This document shows positions 30,130 to 40,677 of a stretch of DNA of 64,000 nt, piece after piece. The translations under genes and the position numbers were made by a program. The first letter of the stretch is position 1. Every line of letters begins with the position of its first letter. Origin of the DNA: Knufia peltigerae (Eukaryota > Ascomycota > Eurotiomycetes > Chaetothyriales > Trichomeriaceae); assembly GCA_030247855.1 (NCBI GenBank), contig JAPDRN010000045.1, positions 170,442 through 234,441 on the forward strand, written 5' to 3'. The notes below the pieces were generated by a model, which made no database searches, had not been told where the DNA came from, and saw only the letters and a program-made list of their open reading frames with translations.

Positions 30130-31716
30130 ATGGCGAATCCAACACAGATCTTCGCCGAAGACGTGCAAGAAGAGAAGGGTGAAAATGCCCGTCTCTCTGC
30201 CTTTGTCGGCGCCATTGCTGTGGGTGACCTGGTCAAATCCACACTAGGCCCCAAAGGCATGGACAAGATTCTTCAGAGCGCCTCGACAGGCGAAATCATG
30301 GTGACAAACGACGGAGCCACTATCCTCAAATCTATCGCACTTGACAATGCTGCCGCAAAGGTTCTGGTCAACATTTCCAAAGTCCAAGACGACGAGGTAG
30401 GCGACGGTACCACCTCTGTCACTGTCCTTGCCGCCGAACTTCTCCGAGAAGCAGAACAACTTGTAGCACACCATATTCACCCACAGACAATTATCGACGG
30501 CTACCGTCTTGCATCCCAAGCTGCCCTCTCGGCCCTCGAAAAGGCTGCCGTGGACAATTCAAAGAACCCAGACGCTTTCCGCCGAGACCTCCAATCCATC
30601 GCCCGCACAACACTGTCTTCCAAAGTCCTTTCTCAAGATCGTGATAAGTTTGCTAGCCTAGCATGCGACGCCGTACTTCGGCTCAAAGGCTCGACAGATC
30701 TAAACCATATTCAGATTATTAAAAAGGCCGGAGGCAAGCTCTCAGACAGCTACCTCGACGAGGGTTTCATTCTGGACAAGAAAATGGGGGTGAACCAACC
30801 TAAACGTCTGGAGAATGCCAAAATCCTCGTCGCAAACACGGCCATGGACACAGACAAGGTCAAGATCTGGGCCTCGCGGATGAAGGTCGGATCCCCCAAG
30901 GAACTGGCGGAGCTAGAGAAGGCCGAACGTGACAAGATGAAGGCCAAGGTCGAACGGATCAAGGCCCACGGAATCAACTGCTTCATCAATCGGCAGCTCA
31001 TCTACAACTGGCCCGAGCAACTCTTCACCGAGGCCGGCATCATGTCGATTGAGCACGCAGACTTTGACGGCGTTGAACGCCTAGCTCTAGTCACAGGAGG
31101 CGAGATCGCAAGCACATTCGATCACCCCGATCAGGTTAAATTGGGTCACTGCGATCTGATCGAGGAAGTCATCATTGGCGAAGATACACTGATCAAATTC
31201 TCTGGCGTTGCAGCAGGCCAAGCATGCACGATTGTACTACGGGGCGCAACTGAGCAACTTCTAGACGAGGCCGAGCGAAGTCTCCACGACGCTCTGGCCG
31301 TTTTGTCTCAGACCGTCAGAGAACCCCGCGTTACTCTCGGCGGCGGCTGTGCGGAAATGGTCATGGCTAAAGCAGTCGATGCACTTGCGCAAAAGGTTGG
31401 CGGCAAGAAACGTATTGCCATTGACTCTTTTGCCACGGCTTTAAGACAACTCCCCACCATCCTGGCCGACAATGCCGGTCTGGATTCATCTGCACTTGTG
31501 TCGGAACTGCGCAGCGAAGTCTACCGCGGCATGACCAGCAGTGGTCTCGACCTCTTGACGCCGGGTGGAGGCATTGCAGACATGCGTGACCTAGGTGTCA
31601 TTGAAAGCTACAAATTGAAGAAAGCTGTCGTGAGCTCGGCGAGTGAAGCCGCCGAGCTGCTACTGAGAGTGGACAACATCATTCGAGCGGCGCCAAGGAG
31701 GAGAGAGCGCATGTGA
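30130..31716 (+). CDS. CCT2: T-complex protein 1 subunit beta (CCT2)
   Basis: Beta subunit of the eukaryotic cytosolic chaperonin TRiC/CCT, which folds actin, tubulin and many other proteins using ATP. The intron-free 528-aa frame matches the normal length. It begins M-A-N-P-T-Q-I-F; the ATG at 30130 is chosen over an upstream in-frame TTG. Group II chaperonin signatures are K-S-T-L-G-P-K-G-M-D-K, N-D-G-A-T-I-L-K, D-E-V-G-D-G-T-T-S and, in the C-terminal equatorial domain, G-G-G-C-A-E-M. The C-terminus ends D-N-I-I-R-A-A-P-R-R-R-E-R-M, the beta-subunit hallmark. The gene is convergent with IRE1. The assignment is firm. Confidence 0.96.
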   Translation: MANPTQIFAEDVQEEKGENARLSAFVGAIAVGDLVKSTLGPKGMDKILQSASTGEIMVTNDGATILKSIALDNAAAKVLVNISKVQDDEVGDGTTSVTVLAAELLREAEQLVAHHIHPQTIIDGYRLASQAALSALEKAAVDNSKNPDAFRRDLQSIARTTLSSKVLSQDRDKFASLACDAVLRLKGSTDLNHIQIIKKAGGKLSDSYLDEGFILDKKMGVNQPKRLENAKILVANTAMDTDKVKIWASRMKVGSPKELAELEKAERDKMKAKVERIKAHGINCFINRQLIYNWPEQLFTEAGIMSIEHADFDGVERLALVTGGEIASTFDHPDQVKLGHCDLIEEVIIGEDTLIKFSGVAAGQACTIVLRGATEQLLDEAERSLHDALAVLSQTVREPRVTLGGGCAEMVMAKAVDALAQKVGGKKRIAIDSFATALRQLPTILADNAGLDSSALVSELRSEVYRGMTSSGLDLLTPGGGIADMRDLGVIESYKLKKAVVSSASEAAELLLRVDNIIRAAPRRRERM

Positions 31717-32493
31717 GAAATTACATCGTGCGCAAATTATCAATGGTCTTGCTCTCTGCCGACATACAAACTCCCATGGCCGCCAATGTGCAATCGCCTC
31801 ACAGTGGTGCCAGCGAATGTTTGTTTTGCCAAGGCCAATCAAATGTGCAGCAGAATTATTGCACACATGGAGCATGAGGATGCATTGGAAACCACTCTTG
31901 GCCTTTGCGCTGTGCTCGTACAGGGCATAGTGGGCGGAACGGCAAGAGCACACACGTGCGGCATGGTCTGTGTTCTCCTTTCCAACCTGCAATACGATGG
32001 GGTACCCAGTGATTTGAGGTGGGTGGAGATGGTCTCGCTTGATGGTCGGAGATCGACAAAGACTTCTGTGCTCGGTACGTGCACTCCAAATAAAGACGAA
32101 AGGAAAAGCACGGCCTCAACAACATGTCTTGCTGGGTCGGATTTTATTTTTGGCAAGGCCAGTCTCGCAATCTGAGATTCGACGATGCGGACGGGAGATG
32201 ACGCCAAGGGACGTAGAAGAAGAAAGTGACACATGGAGAACAAAACAGCAAATGGATGAAAAAGGAACGAGTGGTCTTTGACGACTTTGACGATGACAAC
32301 ATAAAAAGTAAGCATTTTGATAGATGTTGGAACGGCATGAAATGACCACATGAAGTCTGTTTGATCTGTATGTAGATTGCATTGCCTGACACTCCACCAC
32401 TCTGTGCTCTGTACACCACAAATCCTCTCTTGACGAGTTCTCCTCAAAGTCAATGCTAATCAACTCTACTCGACTCGGCCCTACCGTGGTGTA
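31717..32493. other. Convergent 3' region between CCT2 and IRE1
   Basis: About 780 bp between two stops. Short frames on both strands have no family features, and one minus-strand frame is merely the complement of 3' UTR. I see nothing supportable beyond the UTRs. Confidence 0.35.
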
Positions 32494-35400
32494 TTACATG
32501 TCCTCGTAGTACCTCTCCATTTTGAATCTGGCGACGAGGTCGCGGTCCAACAGCAGGCAGTGACAATTGATCAGCAGGCTGGGGAACCTCTTGGCCCAAA
32601 ACTCGTAGTAGCCCCTCGCGCTGCCGCCGAGCATCTGCTCCTTGACGTCCTCGGGGAGGTCGTGGAAGTGGTTCTTCTTGTTCCGGATCACCCTCAACAG
32701 GTCAATCATCTTGGAGCCCGAGTACTTGCGTTGCTTGCCCATTTCGCTGATGAAGCTCTTGGGCAAGGCGCGCAGAAAGTCCCGCGAGGGTCCGATCACG
32801 TTCGGGGCCAGCGCCTCGAGGCCCGCGAGCTCGGCGAGCGCCTCGTTCTCCTCGGGCGAGCGGACGGCATTCTCGTCGTGGATGTTGCCGATCGAGTTCT
32901 TTTCACGCTCGAAGCAGTCGGACACGTCACACAGAAACTCCAACTTGTCCGCGACGTCCCAAAAGTAGGGATGACGCAAAATCTCGTGCGTGTCGGGACG
33001 CTGTTTGGGGTCGTGCTTGAGCATTTGCATGATCAGGTCGTCGGCTTCGAATTGGTACTCGTGCAGACGCAGGTCGTCGGTGCTGAACTTGTTCTCCTTG
33101 ATGTTCAGATCCCGACCGAGACTGGTCCCGCCAACATCGAACGGATGGTGACCTTGGGTCATGACATAGTAGAAGACGCAGCCCAGTGAGAAAATGTCAA
33201 TCGCTTTGGTGGCACGACGACCGGTGGGGAGATCGACGACGGTGCCATCACTACTAGAGTGTATCGTCGATTTCGAAGTCGTCGAGTTGGCGTTCGGTGC
33301 AGCGACAGAAGCCCGAGAATGGACGAGTAGCTCTGGCGCCCTCCAGCCCGTGGTTCCGGCAGCCGTGTGGTTTGCTGTCGGGGCAAACGTCGATTCTGGT
33401 CCTTCCTCCAGTGGCTTACATAGTCCAAAGTCAGATATGACGAATTGTAGCTTGGGCAGACCAGTCGTGGGACGTTGGCTCTTGACAGCCTTGACAAGAA
33501 CATTTTGAGGCTTGATGTCTCTGTGAACAAGCTTGAGTGAGTGAAGGTGTTGAACGCCGTCGGTAATTTGACGCAGGCAATCCTTCACATCAAACCCTTC
33601 AGGCAATTTCACCAAATTGGGGTACTGTAACGGTCGCTCGATGAATTGATCCAGAGAAGTCGTGAACAGCTCCAGTGCGATATAGGTAAAGTGTGGGGAC
33701 TCTTCCTTGCCAAAGTATCGAATGACATGGGAGTTTTCGTCACTTGAGAGCAGATGTTTGATCTCTTTGGCAGCAAGACTGTTTGACGTGCGGATGAGAC
33801 GCTTGACAGCAACTTCTCGGCCATCGAGGGAGCCTGGGAAGACTGCTGTTCCATTGCTTCCACGGCCCAAGCAACGCTCTTCCTTCGTGTCGATCTTTAG
33901 CTTGCCGACTTGTATCAAACCGTCCTTGGTGGGAATCTCTGTGGCCAACTCAACCTTCTCGTCCATCGCTTCTGGGTCCATGGTTTTCTTTGGGGTCTTC
34001 TTGTTCTTCTTTCCACCACGCTTCCCACGCTTGGCGTGTCTGCGACGAGGTTGCGCACCAGCTTCAGCAGGGTCATTCGAGTTCGAGTCTAGTTTGTTCT
34101 TCTCCTCATCTGATTCACCCTCAGAGCTCTCGTCGTTGTTGGTATCGGCAAGTCTCACAGTTTTGGCAGGACTTGCAAAAGTTACCGCGACGCTTTGGGC
34201 TCTGCTTCTTGCTGGTGTCGTGATACCTTCTTCCATCAGTTCTGACATCTCGTCAGTGGCAGTATTCTTTTGAGAAACATCTGCAACTGGCAATTCTTCG
34301 GTGATGGGTGCGTCACCAGTAGAGCTCGAGACATTTGTCTGGGGTTTCTCGAGCGCAACTTCAACGCCAGCCTTTCGAAGAAAGCCTTGCACCTTGATCA
34401 TCATTGGATGCTTGATCTGCAGTCCGACAATGAAGAGGATTACACTGGCAACGACAATGTTGAACAGAGAGAGCCAGGGGCTACCGATCACAGGCAGCAG
34501 AGCAGGAGGAAGCTTTGCATCCATCGATGCTACGGCTCTTTCTCCATCCTCCACTAGATCGAATGACGATGGTGGGCCGGATATGGTCAGGCGCAAGGGA
34601 GCCACGTTCTCCTGTACCGATAGAACATGCACGCCGACGATCTCTTCCATATCACCAGAAAAATCCAGAGGACGACTGTCATAGTTCCAGTGTGCGTTCG
34701 CAGGCGCTGCACCATTGGTCACACCAGGGTATGACAGCTCCGACATGGCATACCAAATTCCTGCCTCTGTACGATTGACAAAAACTCTCTCGGCTCTTTG
34801 CAGCTCATTTCGCCAAACCTCAGGCGAGTCGAGAAGTGGCGAGTCAGTGGGTCGAGCCAGGAGAACTAGATTCGGTGTGCCTTGCTTGTTGTCTTGCGGA
34901 CGCACGACGTCGAATACTCGAGCCACAGGTGTGTCCAGTCGTTGAGAGAAAGTGGTGTACTTGCGAGAGTCTTTGTCTCCATCCAGACCAATAACACGAC
35001 CGTTGTACAGACTCTGAATATGATTATTGTCGAGAGGTGCAACATATTGATCTTGGAGATCACTATCGCCTTTGTTGGGTATCCATTCGGCAAACTTGAT
35101 GGTGCAAAGAGCCTGGTTCGTGACCTTGTGGGAAATCTGGATGGTGTATTCGACACGACCGAGATTTAGAGTGCCAAGTGGCTCGCACGCAGGGTCGTCC
35201 AGGTCAAACAAGCCGGTCAATCGTCGACAACTCCGCCCCTGATCTTCACTCGAGAAGCCTCGGTAACGATCAAACTGTTGTAGAATGTTGCCTGTGGCAG
35301 CGTCCACCACGTATGCCGTAGTCTCTTGAGACGAGATCGTCACGAGGGGAGGGTCCTCGACGAATTGAGGTGTAGACTCGGCCAGGGATCGAACCGTGAC

Positions 35401-36057
35401 GCTCAATCGCTGTAGACCTATTCTTGGATCTCGATGTTGAATGTACAAATTCCCGTCCTTGCTCGGTTCCACGATGAACATGTAGTCGTCTTCGATGGAA
35501 GGGTCGCTGTCCAGATCATCACTCCGATTCAACTTGTGGTGAATGGTCTCGATCATGGGGCTGTCGGGGATCCCCAGCGACCATCTTTCGGCGCCAGTTT
35601 TCCTGTCGAGGGCGTGGATGGTACCGTCGATGGTGGCTAGAAGAACAAGATTCTCCACCTCCCAATCTTGCAGGAGCCGCGCTGAGGGGAGCGCTGAGAG
35701 TCCGGACGACTCGGCAGACTGAACAAGAGGTGCTCGAACAGCACTACTGCTATCGTAGGCTGGAGCCAAGGCACGGAGTTTTGGCGGTTGGGGGTTTTCA
35801 TCGGTGCTTCTGAACTTCACCGTGGTGATGTCGTTCTTCAGAAGGGGAATTTCGGCTGGGCTGCGGCCAGCTTGAGGACGTCGACTCGGCTCGGTACGGA
35901 CGCTCTGGGTGGACGCCACCAGACGCTGAACGGATTCCGGCTGGTGAATCGACTGAGGGTGAGCGGCAGCTATGAGCAGGAGGAAAAGGGCCCAGGTGAG
36001 CATCGTGTTGGGTCCTCCGCGTCGGCCTCCTGGGGGCCGAGGCGGAGGTTTAGCCAT
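32494..36057 (-). CDS. IRE1: Unfolded-protein-response sensor kinase/endoribonuclease IRE1
   Basis: Type I ER-membrane protein that senses unfolded proteins and splices HAC1-type mRNA. The single 1,187-aa frame begins M-A-K-P-P-P-R-P with a hydrophobic signal (L-T-W-A-L-F-L-L-L-I-A-A-A). The luminal PQQ-like domain (about 125-480) shows L-L-A-T-I-D-G-T-I-H-A-L-D-R-K-T-G and V-V-D-A-A-T-G. One membrane span lies near residues 520-545 (N-I-V-V-A-S-V-I-L-F-I-V-G-L). The kinase domain has G-R-G-S-N-G-T-A-V-F, V-A-V-K-R-L, H-R-D-I-K-P-Q-N (about residue 845) and S-D-F-G-L-C-K (about 874). The KEN ribonuclease domain ends the protein with V-I-R-N-K-K-N-H-F-H-D-L-P and Y-Y-E-F-W-A-K-R-F-P. No introns are needed. 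The domain order is complete, so the annotation is firm. Confidence 0.96.
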   Translation of the reverse strand: MAKPPPRPPGGRRGGPNTMLTWALFLLLIAAAHPQSIHQPESVQRLVASTQSVRTEPSRRPQAGRSPAEIPLLKNDITTVKFRSTDENPQPPKLRALAPAYDSSSAVRAPLVQSAESSGLSALPSARLLQDWEVENLVLLATIDGTIHALDRKTGAERWSLGIPDSPMIETIHHKLNRSDDLDSDPSIEDDYMFIVEPSKDGNLYIQHRDPRIGLQRLSVTVRSLAESTPQFVEDPPLVTISSQETTAYVVDAATGNILQQFDRYRGFSSEDQGRSCRRLTGLFDLDDPACEPLGTLNLGRVEYTIQISHKVTNQALCTIKFAEWIPNKGDSDLQDQYVAPLDNNHIQSLYNGRVIGLDGDKDSRKYTTFSQRLDTPVARVFDVVRPQDNKQGTPNLVLLARPTDSPLLDSPEVWRNELQRAERVFVNRTEAGIWYAMSELSYPGVTNGAAPANAHWNYDSRPLDFSGDMEEIVGVHVLSVQENVAPLRLTISGPPSSFDLVEDGERAVASMDAKLPPALLPVIGSPWLSLFNIVVASVILFIVGLQIKHPMMIKVQGFLRKAGVEVALEKPQTNVSSSTGDAPITEELPVADVSQKNTATDEMSELMEEGITTPARSRAQSVAVTFASPAKTVRLADTNNDESSEGESDEEKNKLDSNSNDPAEAGAQPRRRHAKRGKRGGKKNKKTPKKTMDPEAMDEKVELATEIPTKDGLIQVGKLKIDTKEERCLGRGSNGTAVFPGSLDGREVAVKRLIRTSNSLAAKEIKHLLSSDENSHVIRYFGKEESPHFTYIALELFTTSLDQFIERPLQYPNLVKLPEGFDVKDCLRQITDGVQHLHSLKLVHRDIKPQNVLVKAVKSQRPTTGLPKLQFVISDFGLCKPLEEGPESTFAPTANHTAAGTTGWRAPELLVHSRASVAAPNANSTTSKSTIHSSSDGTVVDLPTGRRATKAIDIFSLGCVFYYVMTQGHHPFDVGGTSLGRDLNIKENKFSTDDLRLHEYQFEADDLIMQMLKHDPKQRPDTHEILRHPYFWDVADKLEFLCDVSDCFEREKNSIGNIHDENAVRSPEENEALAELAGLEALAPNVIGPSRDFLRALPKSFISEMGKQRKYSGSKMIDLLRVIRNKKNHFHDLPEDVKEQMLGGSARGYYEFWAKRFPSLLINCHCLLLDRDLVARFKMERYYEDM

Positions 36058-37635
36058 GATGAGGGAGACAGAATTTCGTAGACAAATATTTAGGGGGTTG
36101 TGATCATGGCGAGATAGACACGAAGATGAGGATTAGGAGAGAAGAGTTAAAAATTGCGATTAAATGTCGATTGAGTAGAAGAGATGAAAGAGTTGTGATG
36201 AGGGAGGGTCGGTCAGCTTACAAGGGGACGAAGGGAGAGAAGGAATTATTGTGATAAACCTTGAGTACTTCTCGGTAAAGAGGTCAATGGGCCAAGCCAG
36301 GCACGGGGGGTTTCGGTGGCACCGAGAAGATGCGCCTAGAGAGGGACAGGATTGTACCCTAAGGTAAGGGTGATGGCGTGGACTGAGTGGGCTACCCGCA
36401 TGTGTGTGCATACAATACGAGTACTGATGCTTATTAGGGCCGACCCTCGGAGGGATTCCCCATCCTTCCCTTGCCTAAAAGACCGCCTTATCATCCCTGC
36501 AGTTCTAGGTACTCCGTAGTTCTCTGGCTTTCCACCCCGAAAAGAACAAGCCATATTCCAGCCCCAAGTTTTTGTCTGACAGTAAATGTTTTCATCCTGA
36601 TCAGGCCTCTACGGAATGCATTGAAATACTCTCAAAACTCAACCGAGACACTCGATCAATCGCCAGAAGGCTCTCGTTGCTAATACTGTACCGTACATTT
36701 GGATATCTCATCCGATCCAAACGCGTCCCAGAGTTTGTCAGGTTCATAGGTCGTGTCTTCTCCATCCCTTGCTCTAACTAGTGTCCTCGTCCGTCGCCCA
36801 TCATGACGTGCTATTGTGTCAGACCAGCACCACAATTCCTGCCATTGGACCAAGATCAGTCAGTCCACGGCCGGTTGAGTTGATCTGTTTCAGCTTTGGC
36901 GTCTCCCCGAAGTTCCTTGCACGCAATATTCCATGCGACCACCAAAACCGTAATAAACGAGCTCGTGGCTGTTTCAACGGAATACAGATTCGATACTTGC
37001 TCTTACAGGCCGTTCCTCGGTTTACTCCTTATCCCAGGGCACGGCTGAGGCTGTTCGGAGGTACCTCACGAGTACATTTAACCCGAAGGCCTCCTGAATG
37101 ATGCATATTGACATCTTTCAAAAATCCAGTTGACACCTCAATAGGCGATCTTGTCGCGTCTACCGCCAAACTGAGAAAATTGTTAGCGTAGCCGACACAC
37201 GAACCATCTCGGCCCTCTATGAGTACTCCATACTTCGTGATCTACTCCCCTACAGTATGTACTTATTCTAGTCAGAGTCGGTACCCTGTTCCAAGGCTAC
37301 ACCGAAATACACACTTCGTTGAGATGGGACACTATCCCACAAGAGGATGAGCCTTACAGTCCGTTCTATCTCGCCGTAGCAAAATTGCCGTAGAAAATGC
37401 TGCATGTCCCGGTCGTCATGTCAAGTCCGTGACAATCACGCTCATGCGTTCTCTCCTCCCATGTCTATGGTATACATGTATTAGTCCACTAACATGCCTG
37501 CTGTGTGCCATAGAAGACCCAATGTTCAAAGCATCCAGCGTAGTGTAGAACGCTCCATGGTATCAATTGTTAAAACAAAAGCCGAAAATGAAAACCTCCC
37601 TCGCATGGGAGCCATTTGTATGAATAGCAAGCACA
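36058..37635. other. Long intergenic region upstream of IRE1
   Basis: About 1.58 kb between the IRE1 start and the stop of the LYAR-type gene, both on the minus strand. It contains a TACTCCGTA copy at 36,510-36,518 and a diverged one near 37,220. It should include the IRE1 promoter and 5' leader. No open frame shows family features. Confidence 0.35.
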
Positions 37636-39284
37636 TCAGAATACGAGGACATACTCGCCCCTTTCATTCCTCTTGATGCGCAACGCCCTCCACAACTCAC
37701 TCTCCTCGTCTGCTTTGGACGACGTGCTCCTCACATCGTTCTGTTTGTGCCAGCGTTTGAGCATCTTATGAATCGAGTAGCCTTTGTCCGACTCCAAGCC
37801 CGGGGCATTGGCAAGGAAATTCTGGCATGAATGCCTCATTCTCTGCTCTTCACCAAAGACGACCATGGCTTTGTCGACGCCTCGCCGCTTGCCGCCGTCA
37901 TCCGAGTCTGAAGCCGAGTCATCGTGTTTGCGGTATTCAATGGCTTTGAATTTCCTTGACGTGCCTTCATTCTGTGAAGAATCATCACTATTTCCGCGAC
38001 GCCGAGATCGGTGCTCGTGACGAATGTTCGCCGATGCTGTGCCGTTGTGTCGATGAACCTTGTGTTTCTTCCTCTCGCGCTTCTCTCCCTCGCGGACGCG
38101 AGAAAGGCTTTGACCGTGGTCCGAGGAGCTCGCTCTTCGCCGTACACGGGTGTTGGCTTGTTGAGCCTCGAATTGGCTCCCTGGAAGCAGAGCGCCGCCG
38201 ACCATGGAGAGCGCCTTAACGGCTCGACCTTTGATGGAGATGCCTAGGCCGTTGGGGTCGTCTTTGGTATGTCGAGTGCGCTTCAAGGGCGAAGTTGGGT
38301 CTTCAGGTTTGTGGGTGCGTCGACTGTGGCGGTCCTTCTCAACCACTAACCTCCTGTCAACCGTGTCTGGCTCGCGATGGAATGGGTATTCGTCCTCTGT
38401 GATCATGCGACTCAAGCCTCCCGTGAGTCCAGAGTGCACGATGCCCGGAGTGTCTGGCCTGGAGGTATCCACGACCAACATATCTCGATCTGAGTCGTGG
38501 TGTTGATCGTCTGTCGCCCGTTTGCGTTTCTTCTCGCTACTCTCGGTCCGGCTGTGTGCACGAGGTCGGGTCTTCTCCAGTCTCGACTTAGTCTGTTTGG
38601 CCGCGGGAGTCATAAACTCGAGCGACAGCGCGCTACCATTCATGTCCAACGCTCCGCGCGGCTTGACTGGCTCTACTCCCCATGTGTATCCTTGCTCCTC
38701 GTACTCTTGATTGTGAAGACCCTCCTCGTCTCTATGGCCATTCTGGCTCGAAGGCCGACTGTTGGTGAAAATCGAGGGCGCACTGCTCTTCATGGACATT
38801 TCGCCCTTGTCCTTCGCAAAGCTGATCTGTGGTGTTCCTGCCGTACTGTCATCCACCATGTAGTCGAAGACACTGTCGCGATTCGAGTCCGGCACAGCGG
38901 GTGGAGGGGTAGGAACATGAGGAGGGGTCTCGACATCGGGCGCGTCTTCAACGTATGCCGCGCGCGGGACCAACGCCTTGCTGTTGTCGGGCTCGACAAT
39001 CGACACGGATTTTCTTTTGGCGGCTTTCGAAGGCTTTTCGCGGTACAATGCGCCCTGGTACTTCTGGTCTTCGGAAATGCAAGACTATGGCCGCAGTCAG
39101 TCTTTGGAACAAGAGTTCATGGTCAGGATTCGTCGCATACCGTATGCGCCCTGTAACTCGTGCCTTGAAAAGTCGTCATGCAGTCAATGCACGTAAACGG
39201 CGCTCCTCGACATTGGTTGCGATGGCCATCGAGCTTCTTCTTGGTCAAGGTGTCTCCGCATCCCTCACACTGGAAGGAGACCAT
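37636..39284 (-). CDS. LYAR-type zinc-finger protein
   Basis: Nucleolar/nuclear protein of the LYAR-type C2HC zinc-finger family, implicated elsewhere in ribosome biogenesis and transcription. Two exons (39284-39141 and 39084-37636, minus strand) give 530 aa. The zinc-finger region opens M-V-S-F-Q-C-E-G-C-G-D-T-L-T-K-K-K-L, then H-R-N-Q-C-R-G-A, F-T-C-I-D-C and, across the GTATGC..TAG splice, Y-R-A-H-T-S-C-I-S-E-D-Q-K-Y-Q-G. This join reproduces a block conserved in LYAR-like proteins, so the intron is well supported. The remaining 430 residues are charged and disordered, with Arg/Lys/His-rich runs typical of nuclear proteins. An upstream in-frame TTG extension is not used because the finger itself begins at the ATG. 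It is divergent from the HD-domain gene. Confidence 0.9.
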
Positions 39285-39786
39285 CTCTGTTTCGTGGCTG
39301 TTTATTACTGGCGATTTGTTGTGAGCCGGACCGTGTGTTTGAATTCGCGGGGAGTGGGTGAAAAATGAGCGGAGCGGGTTGGGCAGCAACGAGTCCAGGT
39401 AGGACAAGACACCAGATCGGCCACGTTCAACAAAAGTGAGGCGTGAGTTGAAGTCAGGAGGCCTTTATGTCTCCGAGGGGTATATTGCAAGGGCAGAAGA
39501 GGGTGTGAAGCGAACGAGGGCTTGTGTAGGAATGCATGCTAGTCGCTCTCAGGCGCTTGGACTCCAGTTTTCAAGTTTACGGTATATTTTTTTTGTTTCC
39601 CGTACACACTGTACTGTGTATTTACAGTCCGCACTTTTCCCGGATTCGCCTAGTCAGTCGCCGTCGCGAACGCCTATCATGGGCGGAATCAACCATCCCT
39701 GCCAGGATTCAGGGGCCACAAACGAATCACCTGCACCCCTCTGAACAACGCGACGTGATCACCCATGGCGCGTTGAGAGGGTGTTC
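39285..39786. promoter_or_regulatory. Divergent promoter region, LYAR-type gene and HD-domain gene
   Basis: About 500 bp between two divergent starts, including a T-rich tract at 39,580-39,600. Short frames cross it on both strands without family signatures. Promoter function is inferred from position. Confidence 0.35.
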
Positions 39787-40611
39787 ATGCACAAGGTCAG
39801 AAGCCCTCTTCTGCCCGCATGCAAGAATGTGAACGGCGGCGCCAACATTATTGTCAACAAGGACAACGTGAACGTACATGAATGTGCCACACCCTTTGAA
39901 GCAACTTGCCAACCAACCATGTGTCTTGAATCCGCTAGAGCCGGTGCTGGTGAAACCGGATCATCCTCAAACATTGTTGATGCAGCTGTTCGAGCTGCGT
40001 TGCGAGTCTATGTTCCCCAGGGATCCGCATTGTGTGCTGATGCATTCGATCTCATGATGGCCGCTCTGCCGTTGCCTATCATCCACCACAGCCTGAGGGT
40101 CTATCTATTGGCCAATTGGTTGGCCGGAAAAGAGCAGAGTAGGTGGGCGGACAGTGTGTCTTTGTTTGTTGCATGCATCTGCCACGATTTTGGTGCATCC
40201 CGTCTACATGACGGTCCACAGCGTTTCGAGGTAGAGGGTGCAGATGTCGCGGCGGACCTCCTTCGGAAGCATCACGAGTCCGAGCAAGACGCCCATGAGG
40301 TCTGGACAGCGATAGCGCTGCACACCTCTCCGGGCATAGCTGAGCGCATCACTCCATTAGCGAGGCTTGTCAGACTCGGCGTCCTAATAGATTTCCGGCC
40401 TCCAACACGACAAGAGTTGGACGCCGTATCATTTGCAGAAGGAATCGAGTCCAAGTTACCACGACTTGATATTGAGATGATACTTGGAGATGCCGTTGTT
40501 GAACAGGCTGTGCGCAATCCGAAGAAAGCGCCTGCAGCCTCGTGGCCAGGCATTCTCTACAAGGCATATCTAGAAAATCCTGAGAGGCGAGGAGTCAATC
40601 CTGCCTTTTAG
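39787..40611 (+). CDS. HD-domain protein, cyanamide hydratase-like
   Basis: Predicted metal-dependent HD-superfamily protein. The frame gives 274 aa from ATG 39787; a shorter 230-aa form from ATG 39919 is equally plausible and better matches the conserved part. The HD motifs are P-I-I-H-H-S-L-R-V-Y and V-A-C-I-C-H-D-F-G-A, followed by A-I-A-L-H-T-S-P-G-I-A-E, arranged as in fungal cyanamide hydratase and related HD enzymes. The C-terminus ends with P-A-A-S-W-P-G-I-L-Y-K-A-Y. The first 45 residues are poorly conserved-looking and overlap an open frame on the other strand. It is convergent with the INSIG gene, with 66 bp between stops. Family placement is good; activity on cyanamide is not established. 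Confidence 0.82.
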   Translation: MHKVRSPLLPACKNVNGGANIIVNKDNVNVHECATPFEATCQPTMCLESARAGAGETGSSSNIVDAAVRAALRVYVPQGSALCADAFDLMMAALPLPIIHHSLRVYLLANWLAGKEQSRWADSVSLFVACICHDFGASRLHDGPQRFEVEGADVAADLLRKHHESEQDAHEVWTAIALHTSPGIAERITPLARLVRLGVLIDFRPPTRQELDAVSFAEGIESKLPRLDIEMILGDAVVEQAVRNPKKAPAASWPGILYKAYLENPERRGVNPAF

Positions 40612-40677
40612 GCCCCTCGAGATCATCCATCCGTACGGGATAGTGGACCCCAACCTCGCTACGGCGTCTGCCCGTCT

